A stretch of DNA of 32,039 bases from CAZPGL01 sp964586175 (GCA_964586175.1 CAZPGL010000025.1:1-32039), one strand, 5' to 3'; positions 16,053 through 23,538 are shown, numbered from the stretch's first letter. Numbers and translations: made by a program. The notes: generated by a model from the letters alone, not told the origin.

Positions 16053-17077
16053 CGGGCCAACGCCCCGCCCAGCACCCGGTCGCCGTCGTAGAACACGACG
16101 CTCTGTCCGGGCGCGACCCGCCGGTGCGGCTCCACCCAACGCACCTGGTCCCCGACGAGTTCGGCCGCCGCCGGCGACCCGTGGGCGCTGACCTGGACCT
16201 CGACGGGGCCGGAAACGGGGCGGTGGGCCCATGTCGGCCGCTCGACCGGGGTTGCCTCGACGAGGAGGTCGGCGGCCGAGCCGACGGTGACGGTGGCCGA
16301 TGGTACGTCGACGGTCACCGCGTAGCGGGGCTCCCCCGCCCCGCCGGTCGCCATGCCTTTGCGCTGGCCGACGGTGACCATCTCGACAGCGTCGACCCGA
16401 CCGACCTCGGTGCCGTCGCCGTCCACGACTCGACCCGGGGTGAGGGCGATGCGGCGGGACAAGAAGTCATCACGGCCGTGTTCCCTGGTGATGAAGCACA
16501 CGTCCTGACTGTCGGGCTTGGACGCGGTGCGCAGACCCAGGCGGGTCGCATGGCGGCGCACCTCGTCCTTGGTGAGGTCGCCGATCGGGAGATCGAGATC
16601 GACAAGGTGATCCTGGTCGAGCATGTGCAACACGTACGACTGGTCCTTGGCCCGGTCGGCCGGACGGGCCACGTGATGGACCCCGTCGGCGGTGGTGACC
16701 ACACGGGCGTGATGGCCGGTGGCCAGCCGGTCGAACCCGAGGGTCCGGGCCCGCCGGTAGAGCACATCGAACTTGACGTGACGATTGCACTCGATGCACG
16801 GGTTGGGGGTACGGCCGGCGGCATGGTCGGCGACGTAGGGCCCGACGACGTGGCGCTCGAAGTCGTCGCCCAGGTTGAACACGTGGTGATCGAGCCCGAG
16901 GGCGTCGGCGACCCGGCGGGCGTCGTCGACGTCGGACACCGCGCAGCATCCCGAGTCGGACTCGCCGCCCCACAACCGCAGGGTGACCCCGACGACGTCG
17001 TGCCCGGCCTCGGCCAGCAGGGCGGCGGCCACCGACGAGTCGACCCCGCCCGACATGGCGACCATGATCCGGCTCAT
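16049..17077 (-). CDS. mnmA: tRNA-specific 2-thiouridylase
   Basis: Thiolates the wobble uridine (U34) of Lys, Glu and Gln tRNAs, using ATP and sulfur delivered from a cysteine desulfurase. It has 342 residues. The PP-loop SGGVDSS (9-15) binds ATP. Cys97 in PCIECNRHVKF and Cys194 in SQDVCFI are the expected catalytic pair. ATGHHARV and DQSYVLHML are further family motifs. The ATG at 17075-17077 has AGGTGA upstream within the end of the preceding gene and lies only 7 bases after it, so it is co-transcribed with the cysteine desulfurase. That arrangement suggests a dedicated sulfur donor, as with YrvO-MnmA in Bacillus. Confidence 0.96.
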   Translation of the reverse strand: MSRIMVAMSGGVDSSVAAALLAEAGHDVVGVTLRLWGGESDSGCCAVSDVDDARRVADALGLDHHVFNLGDDFERHVVGPYVADHAAGRTPNPCIECNRHVKFDVLYRRARTLGFDRLATGHHARVVTTADGVHHVARPADRAKDQSYVLHMLDQDHLVDLDLPIGDLTKDEVRRHATRLGLRTASKPDSQDVCFITREHGRDDFLSRRIALTPGRVVDGDGTEVGRVDAVEMVTVGQRKGMATGGAGEPRYAVTVDVPSATVTVGSAADLLVEATPVERPTWAHRPVSGPVEVQVSAHGSPAAAELVGDQVRWVEPHRRVAPGQSVVFYDGDRVLGGALAR

Positions 17078-17084
17078 GGCGTGC

Positions 17085-18221
17085 TCACCTGCCGTGCTCC
17101 CGGAGGCGGGCCACGGCCGGCGGGATGACGGCCAGGGCATGGTCGATCTCGGCGTCGGTCGTGTTCCAACCCAGCGACAGGCGCAGCGACCCGGCGGCGG
17201 CCTCCCGGTCGACACCCATGGCGGCCAGCACGTGCGACGGCTCCTGGGCGCCGCTGGCACACGACGAGGCGGCGCTCGCCGCAACGCCTTCCTGTTCCAG
17301 CAGGAACAGCAGGGTTTCGGACTCGATGCCGGCGAAGCACACGTGGGCGGCCAGCGGGGTGCGCCGGGCCCCAGTGGGCACGGTGCGGCGGGTGTCGGGC
17401 ACCGTCGCGACCAGACCCGACTCGAGGAAGTCGCGCATGCCGGCCACCCGGGCGACCAGGGCCTCCCGCTCGGCGGCGATGATGCGGGCCGCTTCACCCA
17501 AGCCGACGATGGCCGGTACGTTCTGGGTGCCGCTGCGCCGTTCCCGTTCCTGGCCACCGCCCCGCAGCATCGGCTCCAGGTCCTGTTCGCCGGCCAGGAT
17601 GAGCGCACCAGCACCCTTGGGGCCCCCGAACTTGTGGCCGGTGATGCTGATGAGGTCGGCGCCCCGGCAATGGTGGGCCAGGTCCAGCCACGCCGTGGCC
17701 TGCACGGCGTCGGTGTGCACACGAGCCGACGGCGCCCGCTCGACGACCAGCTCGACGACGTCGACCACCGGGTTGACGACACCGGTCTCATTGTTGGCCG
17801 TCATGACCGACACCAGCGTCACGTCGGCTACCGCGTCGAGCGTGCCGGCCAACGCGTCGAGATCGACCCGACCGGTGTGGTCGGTGGGGACGACGACACC
17901 GCCGGCGGCCTGCACCGGTTCGAGCACCGCCGGGTGTTCGACGGCCGTGCACACCGCCACCCCGCCCGACGCGCCGAGCACCCCGTCGACGGCCAGGTTG
18001 TCGGCCTCGGTACCGCCGCTGGTGAACACGACGAGGCCCGGGTCAGTGCCGGTCAGGGCGGCCACGTGGTCGCGGGCATCGTCGATGGCCCGTCGGGCCG
18101 CACGGGCCGCCCGGTGGGCACCCGACGGGTTGCCCGGATGCTCGGACAGCCACGGAAGCATGGCGTCGACCACTTCGGGGCGGGCCGGCGTGCTGGCCGC
18201 GTGGTCGAGGTAGGCGTCCAT
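17085..18221 (-). CDS. Cysteine desulfurase (NifS/IscS family)
   Basis: PLP enzyme that removes sulfur from cysteine and passes it on as a persulfide. It has 378 residues. His96 in AVEHPAV stacks on the cofactor, and Lys197 in SITGHKFGGPKG forms the Schiff base. Cys321 in AASSCASGAQEPSH is the persulfide cysteine on the active-site loop. The start is ATG at 18219-18221, 7 bases after TAGCCT with no Shine-Dalgarno. It is the first gene of a two-gene operon with mnmA, so its main role is probably sulfur supply for tRNA thiolation. A further role in iron-sulfur assembly cannot be excluded, since the window has no other desulfurase or IscU/SufU. Confidence 0.93.
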   Translation of the reverse strand: MDAYLDHAASTPARPEVVDAMLPWLSEHPGNPSGAHRAARAARRAIDDARDHVAALTGTDPGLVVFTSGGTEADNLAVDGVLGASGGVAVCTAVEHPAVLEPVQAAGGVVVPTDHTGRVDLDALAGTLDAVADVTLVSVMTANNETGVVNPVVDVVELVVERAPSARVHTDAVQATAWLDLAHHCRGADLISITGHKFGGPKGAGALILAGEQDLEPMLRGGGQERERRSGTQNVPAIVGLGEAARIIAAEREALVARVAGMRDFLESGLVATVPDTRRTVPTGARRTPLAAHVCFAGIESETLLFLLEQEGVAASAASSCASGAQEPSHVLAAMGVDREAAAGSLRLSLGWNTTDAEIDHALAVIPPAVARLREHGR

Positions 18222-18282
18222 GATGGTCAGGCTACGAGCAACTCGTGCACCGGGGCATCCGGCGGTCGGGCAGACTGCACCG
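18222..18282. promoter_or_regulatory. Divergent promoters of cysteine desulfurase and methyltransferase
   Basis: Minus strand: TAGCCT (18229-18234) is 7 bases before the desulfurase ATG. Plus strand: CAGACT (18271-18276) is 6 bases before the methyltransferase ATG. The second is a weaker -10 but has the A2 and T6 positions and the same spacing. Confidence 0.5.
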
Positions 18283-19041
18283 ATGGACGGCTACGACAGC
18301 AGCACCTACGGCGACCGGCACGCCTGCGTGTACGACGCCTGGTATGGGGACGACGGCGGTGTGGCCCTGACCCGCATCGGCACCCCGGACGCGGTGGCCG
18401 ACCGGATCGCCGGCCTGGCCGGGGGCGGGCCGGTACTCGAACTGGGCGTCGGCACGGGACGGCTGGCCCTGCCGCTGGTCGACCGGGGCCTCGCCGTCAC
18501 CGGCCTGGACGCGTCGGCGGCCATGCTCGACGTGTTACGGGCCAAACCGGGTGCCGACCTCCTGACCCTCGTCGAGGGCGACATGGCCGACCCGCCGGGC
18601 CTGGCCGACGCCTCGTTCGCCGTGGTGCTGATCGGGTTCAACACGTTCTTCAACCTGACGACGGCCGACGCCCAGCAGCGCTGCATGGCCGCGATCGGCC
18701 GCCTGCTAGCACCCGGCGGCCATTTGGTCGTCGAGGCGTTCGTGCCGGCTCCTGACGCCCACGACGGGGTCACGGTCCGGAGCGTCGACGTGGACCGGGT
18801 GATGCTCGACGCGGTGCACATCGACCGCGACACCCAGACGATCACCGGGCAGCGCATCGAGATGACGGAATCCGGCAATCGACTGTTCCCGTACATGCTG
18901 CGCTACGCCACCCCCGACCAGTTCGACGCCATGGCGGCCGACGCCGGCATGGTGCTCGTCGACCGCGCCGAGGACTGGGCGGGTGCTGCGTTCACCGACG
19001 AGTCGGGCTTCCACGTGTCCACGTGGCGTCGCCCGGTCTGA
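18283..19041 (+). CDS. SAM-dependent class I methyltransferase
   Basis: A 252-residue Rossmann-fold methyltransferase. Motif I is VLELGVGTGRLALPL, the motif II acidic residue lies in VTGLDASAAML, and EGDMADPP and FAVVLIGFNTFFNL follow in order. GRLLAPGGHLVVEAF is the motif before strand 5. The C-terminal part resembles the Methyltransf_25-type small-molecule enzymes; the substrate is unknown. I chose the ATG at 18283 over in-frame upstream starts because those fall inside the divergent promoter and because CAGACT lies 6 bases upstream of it. It is a single-gene unit, convergent with the thiol protein downstream. Confidence 0.85.
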   Translation: MDGYDSSTYGDRHACVYDAWYGDDGGVALTRIGTPDAVADRIAGLAGGGPVLELGVGTGRLALPLVDRGLAVTGLDASAAMLDVLRAKPGADLLTLVEGDMADPPGLADASFAVVLIGFNTFFNLTTADAQQRCMAAIGRLLAPGGHLVVEAFVPAPDAHDGVTVRSVDVDRVMLDAVHIDRDTQTITGQRIEMTESGNRLFPYMLRYATPDQFDAMAADAGMVLVDRAEDWAGAAFTDESGFHVSTWRRPV

Positions 19042-19056
19042 GCCGCGGCGGCCGAA

Positions 19057-19764
19057 TCAGCCGGGGCGGCCGGTCACCACGGGAAGGTCCAACTGCGGCC
19101 GGTCCGACCGCTTCAACTCGGAGAACGTGCCGTGCCGCACCAGGGTGAGGGTGGCGTCGAAGAGCTCGAGGCAGGCGTCGTCGGTCTCAGGCACCGCCGA
19201 GATGACCGGACCGAAGATCGACGGCCCGTCGGGCGGCCCGAACGAGATGATGGGGGTGCCGACGTCACGGCCGGTGCGGCCCACCGCCTCCTCGGTCTCG
19301 GCCCGTAACAACTCGTCGAACGACCGGTCGTCGGCCGCCGCGGCATGGACCGGGTCGAACCCGGCCGAGGTCAGTACGGCGGTCAGGTGCTCGGGGGTGG
19401 CCAACCGGGAACGGAAGTCGTCGCCGGGTTCGCGCACCTGATGCCAGATGGACCGGCCGAAAGCCTCGTAGAGCGGGGCCATGGCGGCCGACCCTTCGGC
19501 GGCCTGGACCGAGGCGGCGACCCGCAGCATGCGCCGTCCCCGGTCGTGGGACTCGCGGTAGCCCTCGGGGAACTCGGCGTCGTAGTCGCGGGCCTCGTTG
19601 AGGATGGACAGGTTGATGAACCGCCAGTCGACGCTCAGCCCCCGGAGGGCGGCCACCCGGCGCAGCCAGCGGGAGGTCTGCCAGGCGAACGGGCAGATGG
19701 GGTCCCAGAAGAATTCCAGGTGCATGGGGTCGGTGGAAACGTCGGAAGCGGGGACGGGAGCCAT
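19057..19764 (-). CDS. DsbA-fold thiol protein, Rv2466c (mycothiol-dependent nitroreductase) family
   Basis: A 235-residue thioredoxin/DsbA-fold protein. The N-terminal FFWDPICPFAWQTSRW and the C-terminal DVGTPIISFG, IFGPVISAVP and FSELKRSD segments match my recollection of Mycobacterium tuberculosis Rv2466c, a mycothiol-dependent reductase. The active-site motif is C24-P-F-A27. Rv2466c has CxxC there, so the second cysteine is replaced by alanine and the protein would work as a monothiol enzyme. The ATG at 19762-19764 is 6 bases after TAGGTT, so leaderless. It is divergent from the AIM24 gene, with overlapping promoters. Confidence 0.82.
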   Translation of the reverse strand: MAPVPASDVSTDPMHLEFFWDPICPFAWQTSRWLRRVAALRGLSVDWRFINLSILNEARDYDAEFPEGYRESHDRGRRMLRVAASVQAAEGSAAMAPLYEAFGRSIWHQVREPGDDFRSRLATPEHLTAVLTSAGFDPVHAAAADDRSFDELLRAETEEAVGRTGRDVGTPIISFGPPDGPSIFGPVISAVPETDDACLELFDATLTLVRHGTFSELKRSDRPQLDLPVVTGRPG

Positions 19765-19812
19765 GACGCCAACCTAGGATCGGGCTTCCAGCCCAGCCAA
19801 CCAGGAGACGAC
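19765..19812. promoter_or_regulatory. Overlapping divergent promoters around CCTAGG
   Basis: The palindrome CCTAGG (19773-19778) supplies both -10 elements: TAGGTT on the minus strand (19771-19776), 6 bases before the thiol-protein ATG, and TAGGAT on the plus strand (19775-19780). The plus-strand transcript would carry a leader of about 25 bases containing AGGAG (19803-19807). The two polymerase sites overlap and should exclude each other. Confidence 0.6.
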
Positions 19813-20604
19813 ATGGCGCGCATCTGCCACGAGGTGGACTACGAGATCAAGGGCGACGACCTGCAGTTCGTGGAGATCGGCCTCGACCCCGGCGAGACGG
19901 TGGTCGCCGAGGCCGGGGCGATGATGTTCATCGAGGAGGGCGTCACGTTCGAGACGAAGATGGGCGACGGTTCGGATCCGGACGCCGGCGGCTGGAACAA
20001 GGTCAAAGCGGCGGCCGGGCGGGCCCTGGCCCAGGAGTCGATCTTCCTCACCCACTTCACCAACGGCGGCGGCGGCCACCAGATCGCCGCCTTCTCGGCC
20101 GAGTTCCCCGGCAAGGTGCTGGCCCTCGACCTGGCCGAGTTCGGCGGGCCGATCATCGCCCAGAAGGACTCCTTCCTCGCCGCGGCGCTGGGCACGAAGC
20201 TGTCGATCGCCTTCAACAAGCGCATCGGCACCGGCCTGTTCGGCGGCGAGGGGTTCATCCTCCAGAAGGTCGAGGGCGACGGCATGGCGTTCCTCAACGC
20301 CGGCGGCACCATCGTCGAGAAGCGCCTGACGGGCGACAAGCTGCGGGTCGACACCGGCTGCCTCGTCGCCTTCGAGGAGGGCATCGACTACTCCATCGAG
20401 CGGGCCGGCAACCTCAAGTCGATGGTATTCGGCGGCGAGGGCCTATTCCTGGCCACCCTGCAGGGCACGGGCCGGGTGTGGCTGCAGTCGCTGCCGTTCT
20501 CCCGGCTGGCCGACCGCATCATCGCCCACGCCCCATCGGCCGGCGGCACCTCGAAGGGCCAGGGCTCGGTGCTGGGGGGCCTCGGCAACATCTTCGAGCG
20601 CTGA
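19813..20604 (+). CDS. AIM24/TIGR00266 family protein
   Basis: A 263-residue protein of the AIM24 family, which has a beta-sandwich fold related to tryptophan RNA-binding attenuator-like proteins; its bacterial function is not established. Family features are the N-terminal YEIKGDDLQFVEIGLDPGE, VVAEAGAMMFIEEGV and the glycine-rich middle FGGEGFILQKVEGDG. RVDTGCLVAFE and MVFGGEGLFLATLQGTG follow towards the end. The ATG at 19813 has AGGAG 5 bases upstream. It is one of the few promoter-proximal genes here with a conventional leader and Shine-Dalgarno site. It is transcribed alone and ends in a hairpin shared with the convergent rhomboid gene. Confidence 0.88.
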   Translation: MARICHEVDYEIKGDDLQFVEIGLDPGETVVAEAGAMMFIEEGVTFETKMGDGSDPDAGGWNKVKAAAGRALAQESIFLTHFTNGGGGHQIAAFSAEFPGKVLALDLAEFGGPIIAQKDSFLAAALGTKLSIAFNKRIGTGLFGGEGFILQKVEGDGMAFLNAGGTIVEKRLTGDKLRVDTGCLVAFEEGIDYSIERAGNLKSMVFGGEGLFLATLQGTGRVWLQSLPFSRLADRIIAHAPSAGGTSKGQGSVLGGLGNIFER

Positions 20605-20608
20605 GTCG

Positions 20609-20628
20609 GACCGGCCGGCTCGCCGGTC
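20609..20628. terminator. Hairpin between convergent AIM24 and rhomboid genes
   Basis: GACCGGC (20609-20615) pairs with GCCGGTC (20622-20628) across a 6-base loop and overlaps the rhomboid stop codon. No T-tract is visible. Confidence 0.5.
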
Positions 20629-21478
20629 AGCCGAGGAGCGGGTCCATCCAGTGGCCGGCGGCCCACACGCCGGCGACCAGGCACACCACGGCGAACACCA
20701 GCGGCACGGCGGTGCCCAGCCAGCGGGGGGCCCGGCGGCGGTCGGCCTCGTCGACCAGCCAGGCCAGCACGGCCCCGCCGATGAGCCCGCCCAGGTGGCC
20801 GCCGATGGAGATGCCGGGCCGCCCGAACGTGAGCAACAGGTTGATGAGCACCAGCCCGCCGATGCCGGTGCTGAACGGGTTGACGCCCCGGCGCCGCTGG
20901 TGGACGAACGTGGCCCCCATCAGGCCGAACACCGCGCCCGAGGCGCCGACGGTGACCGCGTCAGGTTCGAGAAGCATGACCCCGAGCGAACCGCCGGCCA
21001 GCGACCCCGCGTAGAGGCCGAGGAACCGCAACGGGCCGTGGAGCTTCTCCAGTTGCTGGCCGAGCATCCAGGCCAAAAACATGTTGAACGCCAGGTGGAG
21101 CAGCCCGGCGTGCAGGAACGCCGAACCGATGAGCCGCCACCACTCCCCCTGGTCGACCAGCGGGCCCCACAGGGCGAACCGGGTGAACATCTCGCCGCCG
21201 CCCCGGGCGAACAGGTCGGTGGCCGACACCCCGGACACCAACCCGGAGAAGAAGACCACGGCGTTCACGGCGATGATCACCCGGGTGACGGTTGGGTCAC
21301 CGGTGCGCTGACGCAGCGGGTGCACGGTGCGGCCGCCCGGCGCCCCGGCGGCGCACGACGGGCAGTGGAACCCCACCGACGCGGTGCGCATGCAGTCGGG
21401 GCAGATCAGGGCCCCACAGCGCTGGCAGGTCACCCCGGCTCGGCGGTCGGGATGGCGATGGCAGACGGCGTCGTTCAC
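20627..21478 (-). CDS. Rhomboid intramembrane serine protease with N-terminal zinc finger
   Basis: A 283-residue membrane protease. Residues 1-45 form a B-box-like zinc-binding module (C6-H7-H9, C18, C21, C26, C29, C39, C42). The rhomboid core follows with WWRLIGSAFLHAGLLHLAFN, the nucleophile Ser180 in GASGAVFGLMG and catalytic His228 in GGHLGGLIGG, so the Ser-His dyad is intact. Six or seven membrane helices are apparent. The start is GTG at 21476-21478, 7 bases after TACCGT; frames extending further upstream cross the promoter. Zinc-finger rhomboids of this type are common in actinobacteria. Its substrate is unknown. Confidence 0.92.
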   Translation of the reverse strand: MNDAVCHRHPDRRAGVTCQRCGALICPDCMRTASVGFHCPSCAAGAPGGRTVHPLRQRTGDPTVTRVIIAVNAVVFFSGLVSGVSATDLFARGGGEMFTRFALWGPLVDQGEWWRLIGSAFLHAGLLHLAFNMFLAWMLGQQLEKLHGPLRFLGLYAGSLAGGSLGVMLLEPDAVTVGASGAVFGLMGATFVHQRRRGVNPFSTGIGGLVLINLLLTFGRPGISIGGHLGGLIGGAVLAWLVDEADRRRAPRWLGTAVPLVFAVVCLVAGVWAAGHWMDPLLG

Positions 21479-21491
21479 CGGGGTGACGGTA
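21479..21491 (-). promoter_or_regulatory. -10 element of the rhomboid gene
   Basis: TACCGT (21486-21491, minus strand) is 7 bases before the GTG start. No Shine-Dalgarno is present, so a leaderless mRNA is predicted. This separates the rhomboid from the cupin gene upstream on the same strand. Confidence 0.5.
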
Positions 21492-21509
21492 CCCGCCCCA
21501 CAGTCCGCC

Positions 21510-22148
21510 TCAGACGCGGATGATGACCGGGATGGACGCCGGGTCGGTGACCCAGGCGAAGAGCAGCAGGGCCGGCTCGTCGCCGGTGACCGTGGCGTGG
21601 CGGGCCCCGGTGACGTGGTGGATGACCTCGCCGGGGCCGTGCACGCTCCACTCGTCGCCCAACTGCCAGTCGGCGGTGCCGCCGACCGGCCAGTACACCT
21701 CGGTGGCTTTGTGGACGTGGGGCGGGTACACGCAGTGCGGACCCTGGAGCACCACCCCGACGAAGACGTCGTCCGAGGCGTAGAGGGCACTCAGCGGTGG
21801 CTCGTCGGGGTCGCCGATGAGCGACTCGCCGATGATCGGGGCGTAGGCGTAGTTGTCCCGCATGGCGTCCATGTCGGGGTCGCCGACGTGCTCGGGATAC
21901 GGCAGACCCCACGACAGTCGGTCGGCCACCGCGGCGATCACCGCCCGGGCCGGCGACTCGGGCGCGGCAGCCAGGGCGGTCTCCAGATGTTCCTCGACGA
22001 CCGGCCAGCGCATCGGCGGACCGGCCGGCTCGGACAGCGGGGTGGCGCCGGCCAGCCCGGCCCGCATCAGGCCCATCGGTCCGTCTAGGCGGTGACCCGC
22101 CGCCGTGGCATCGGCGACGGCGTGGAGCAGTTCAAGCGGATCGGCCAC
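21510..22148 (-). CDS. Cupin protein with DMSP-lyase (DddL/DddQ/DddK-like) residue pattern
   Basis: A 212-residue protein with a helical N-terminal half and a C-terminal cupin barrel. The metal and catalytic candidates are His144, His146, Glu150, Tyr152 (YPPHVHKATEVYW) and His184 (GARHATVTGD). From memory, DddQ uses His125, Glu129, Tyr131 and His163, and DddK uses His56, His58, Glu62, Tyr64 and His96. The spacings are the same. DRLSWGLPY, DNYAYAPIIG and the end LLLFAWV also fit the DMSP-lyase family. Such enzymes cleave dimethylsulfoniopropionate to dimethyl sulfide and acrylate, but many family members lack that activity. The GTG at 22146-22148 has GGGAGG 5 bases upstream. It follows a crotonase by 24 bases. 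Confidence 0.72.
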   Translation of the reverse strand: MADPLELLHAVADATAAGHRLDGPMGLMRAGLAGATPLSEPAGPPMRWPVVEEHLETALAAAPESPARAVIAAVADRLSWGLPYPEHVGDPDMDAMRDNYAYAPIIGESLIGDPDEPPLSALYASDDVFVGVVLQGPHCVYPPHVHKATEVYWPVGGTADWQLGDEWSVHGPGEVIHHVTGARHATVTGDEPALLLFAWVTDPASIPVIIRV

Positions 22149-22172
22149 GGGCCCTCCCTGGTCGCCGGCCGG

Positions 22173-22973
22173 TCAGGTCCCGGTGAACGTGGCCTTGCCG
22201 GGGCCGTGCTCGAAGAACGAGGCGATGCCGGTAGCCGCGTCGTCGGTGTCGAACAGGGCGGCGAACAGCTCGCCCTCGAGGTCGAGGCCGTCGTCCAGGT
22301 GGCCGTCGCCACCGGTGTCGATGGCCGTCTTGGCCGCCCGCAGGGCCAGGGCCGGCCCCTGGGCCAGGGCGGTGGCCCGGGCCACCGCGGTGTCGAGCAG
22401 CTCGTCGTCGGGCACCACGGCGTTGACCATGCCGAGGGCCAGCGCCCGTTCGGCGTCGACCTGACCGCCTTCGAACACGAGCTCCTTGGCCCGGGAGGTG
22501 CCGATGAGCCGGGGTAGCCGCTGGGTGCCGCCGGCCCCCGGGATGATGCCGAGCAGGATCTCCGGCTGGCCGAATGCCGCCCCGGTACCGGCGATGCGCA
22601 GGTCGCAGCACCAGGCCAACTCGGCGCCGCCGCCGAGGGCGAAGCCGTTGACGGCGGCGATGGTCGGGCACGGGATGCCGGCCACGGCGTCGAAGGCGTC
22701 GCGGAAGGCGATGAGCAGGGCGGAGCGGGTGGTGGGATCGGTGAACTCGGAGATCTCGGCGCCAGCGGCGAAGAACCGGCCGGCCCCGGTGACGACCACG
22801 GCGCCGGGCGGGTCGGCCGTGCAGGCTTCGGCGACCTGCAGGATCTCGTGGAGCAGCGCCGTGCTGAGGGCGTTGACCTTTGGCCGATTCAGGGCGATGA
22901 CCAGTACATGGTTGTCGGGGCCGCCGCCGTCGACGTCGTGTCGGGTCAGTTGGAGCAGTTCGAGGTCGTCCAC
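22173..22973 (-). CDS. Enoyl-CoA hydratase/isomerase (crotonase) family protein
   Basis: A 266-residue crotonase-fold enzyme. Both hydratase glutamates are present 20 residues apart: Glu118 in GGGAELAWCCD and Glu138 in FGQPEILLGIIPG, as in classical enoyl-CoA hydratase. The oxyanion-hole region AAGAEISEF and GAGGTQRL are intact, so it should hydrate a short 2-enoyl-CoA. The GTG at 22971-22973 is 8 bases after TACCGT. The cupin gene follows 24 bases downstream with its own strong Shine-Dalgarno site, so the two are probably co-transcribed. If the cupin makes acrylate, this enzyme could be the acryloyl-CoA hydratase. General beta-oxidation is the default alternative. Confidence 0.88.
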   Translation of the reverse strand: MDDLELLQLTRHDVDGGGPDNHVLVIALNRPKVNALSTALLHEILQVAEACTADPPGAVVVTGAGRFFAAGAEISEFTDPTTRSALLIAFRDAFDAVAGIPCPTIAAVNGFALGGGAELAWCCDLRIAGTGAAFGQPEILLGIIPGAGGTQRLPRLIGTSRAKELVFEGGQVDAERALALGMVNAVVPDDELLDTAVARATALAQGPALALRAAKTAIDTGGDGHLDDGLDLEGELFAALFDTDDAATGIASFFEHGPGKATFTGT

Positions 22974-22987
22974 GCTGCGGGACGGTA
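22974..22987 (-). promoter_or_regulatory. -10 element of the crotonase-cupin operon
   Basis: TACCGT (22982-22987, minus strand) is 8 bases before the crotonase GTG. It is the same hexamer as that in front of the rhomboid gene. Confidence 0.5.
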
Positions 22988-23004
22988 GCCGATGCGCCGG
23001 ACGG

Positions 23005-23307
23005 TCAGAGGCTGACTGCGGTGCCGTCCTCGGGGGCCAAGGTCTCCCCGGCGTTGCGGACCGCGGTCACGCCGGGCACCCGGTCCTTCAGGATGCGCTC
23101 GATGCCGGCCTTGAGGGTCTGGTCGGAGGCCGGGCATGTGACGCATGCGCCGACCAGCTCGACGGTGACCTCACCGGTGGCTTCGTCGACGTCGAGCAGG
23201 TTGATGTCGCCCTCGTCGGCCTGGATGGCCGGACGGATGACCTCGATGACCTTGGCAACCTGGTCGCCGAGCGGTGCTGCGGAGTCGGCGGTGGCGTGCA
23301 GGGACAT
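23005..23307 (-). CDS. NifU C-terminal domain (Nfu-type) protein
   Basis: A 100-residue single-domain protein. The NifU C-terminal domain covers about residues 15-85, with IEVIRPAIQADEGDINLLDV and the CxxC of GACVTCPASDQTLKAGIE (Cys55 and Cys58 by count). Nfu proteins carry or deliver iron-sulfur clusters to target enzymes. I chose the ATG at 23305-23307 because GAGACT lies 6 bases upstream, and because an earlier in-frame start would run through the divergent small-gene promoter. It ends just upstream of the crotonase start on the same strand. Confidence 0.88.
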   Translation of the reverse strand: MSLHATADSAAPLGDQVAKVIEVIRPAIQADEGDINLLDVDEATGEVTVELVGACVTCPASDQTLKAGIERILKDRVPGVTAVRNAGETLAPEDGTAVSL

Positions 23308-23359
23308 GCCGACAGTCTCGCAGCCGAGACGGTCCCTGCCACCCCTAGGCTCGCGATCC
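23308..23359. promoter_or_regulatory. Divergent promoters of the Nfu and 48-residue membrane protein genes
   Basis: Minus strand: GAGACT (23314-23319) is 6 bases before the Nfu ATG. Plus strand: TAGGCT (23346-23351) is 8 bases before the ATG at 23360. Neither start has a Shine-Dalgarno site. Confidence 0.45.
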
Positions 23360-23506
23360 ATGGATCCGGCCCAGGCAATCGTGTTCGCCCATCAGGGCGG
23401 CTGGGACGAGATCCTGCTGGTGGCCGGACCCCTGGTGCTGGTCGTCGGCCTGTTGTGGCTGGCCGACCGTCGCTCCCGCCGAATGGCCAGCCCCGACGAC
23501 GACTGA
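23360..23506 (+). CDS. 48-residue single-span membrane protein
   Basis: A small protein I do not recognise. After a short N-terminus (MDPAQAIVFAHQGGWDE) it has one hydrophobic helix, ILLVAGPLVLVVGLLWLADR. A basic-then-acidic tail, RRSRRMASPDDD, follows, predicting the tail in the cytoplasm. TAGGCT lies 8 bases before the ATG, and a hairpin follows at 23516-23538. It sits as a complete small transcription unit between the Nfu gene and murA. Promoter, terminator and membrane segment together argue that it is real. Function is unknown. Confidence 0.65.
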   Translation: MDPAQAIVFAHQGGWDEILLVAGPLVLVVGLLWLADRRSRRMASPDDD

Positions 23507-23515
23507 CCGCCTCCT

Positions 23516-23538
23516 CCCCCGCGACAAGTGATCGGGGG
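23516..23538. terminator. Hairpin between the small membrane protein gene and murA
   Basis: CCCCCG (23516-23521) pairs with CGGGGG (23533-23538) across an 11-base loop. Outer CCTCC and GGAGG segments could extend it. It lies between two convergent stop codons. Confidence 0.5.
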
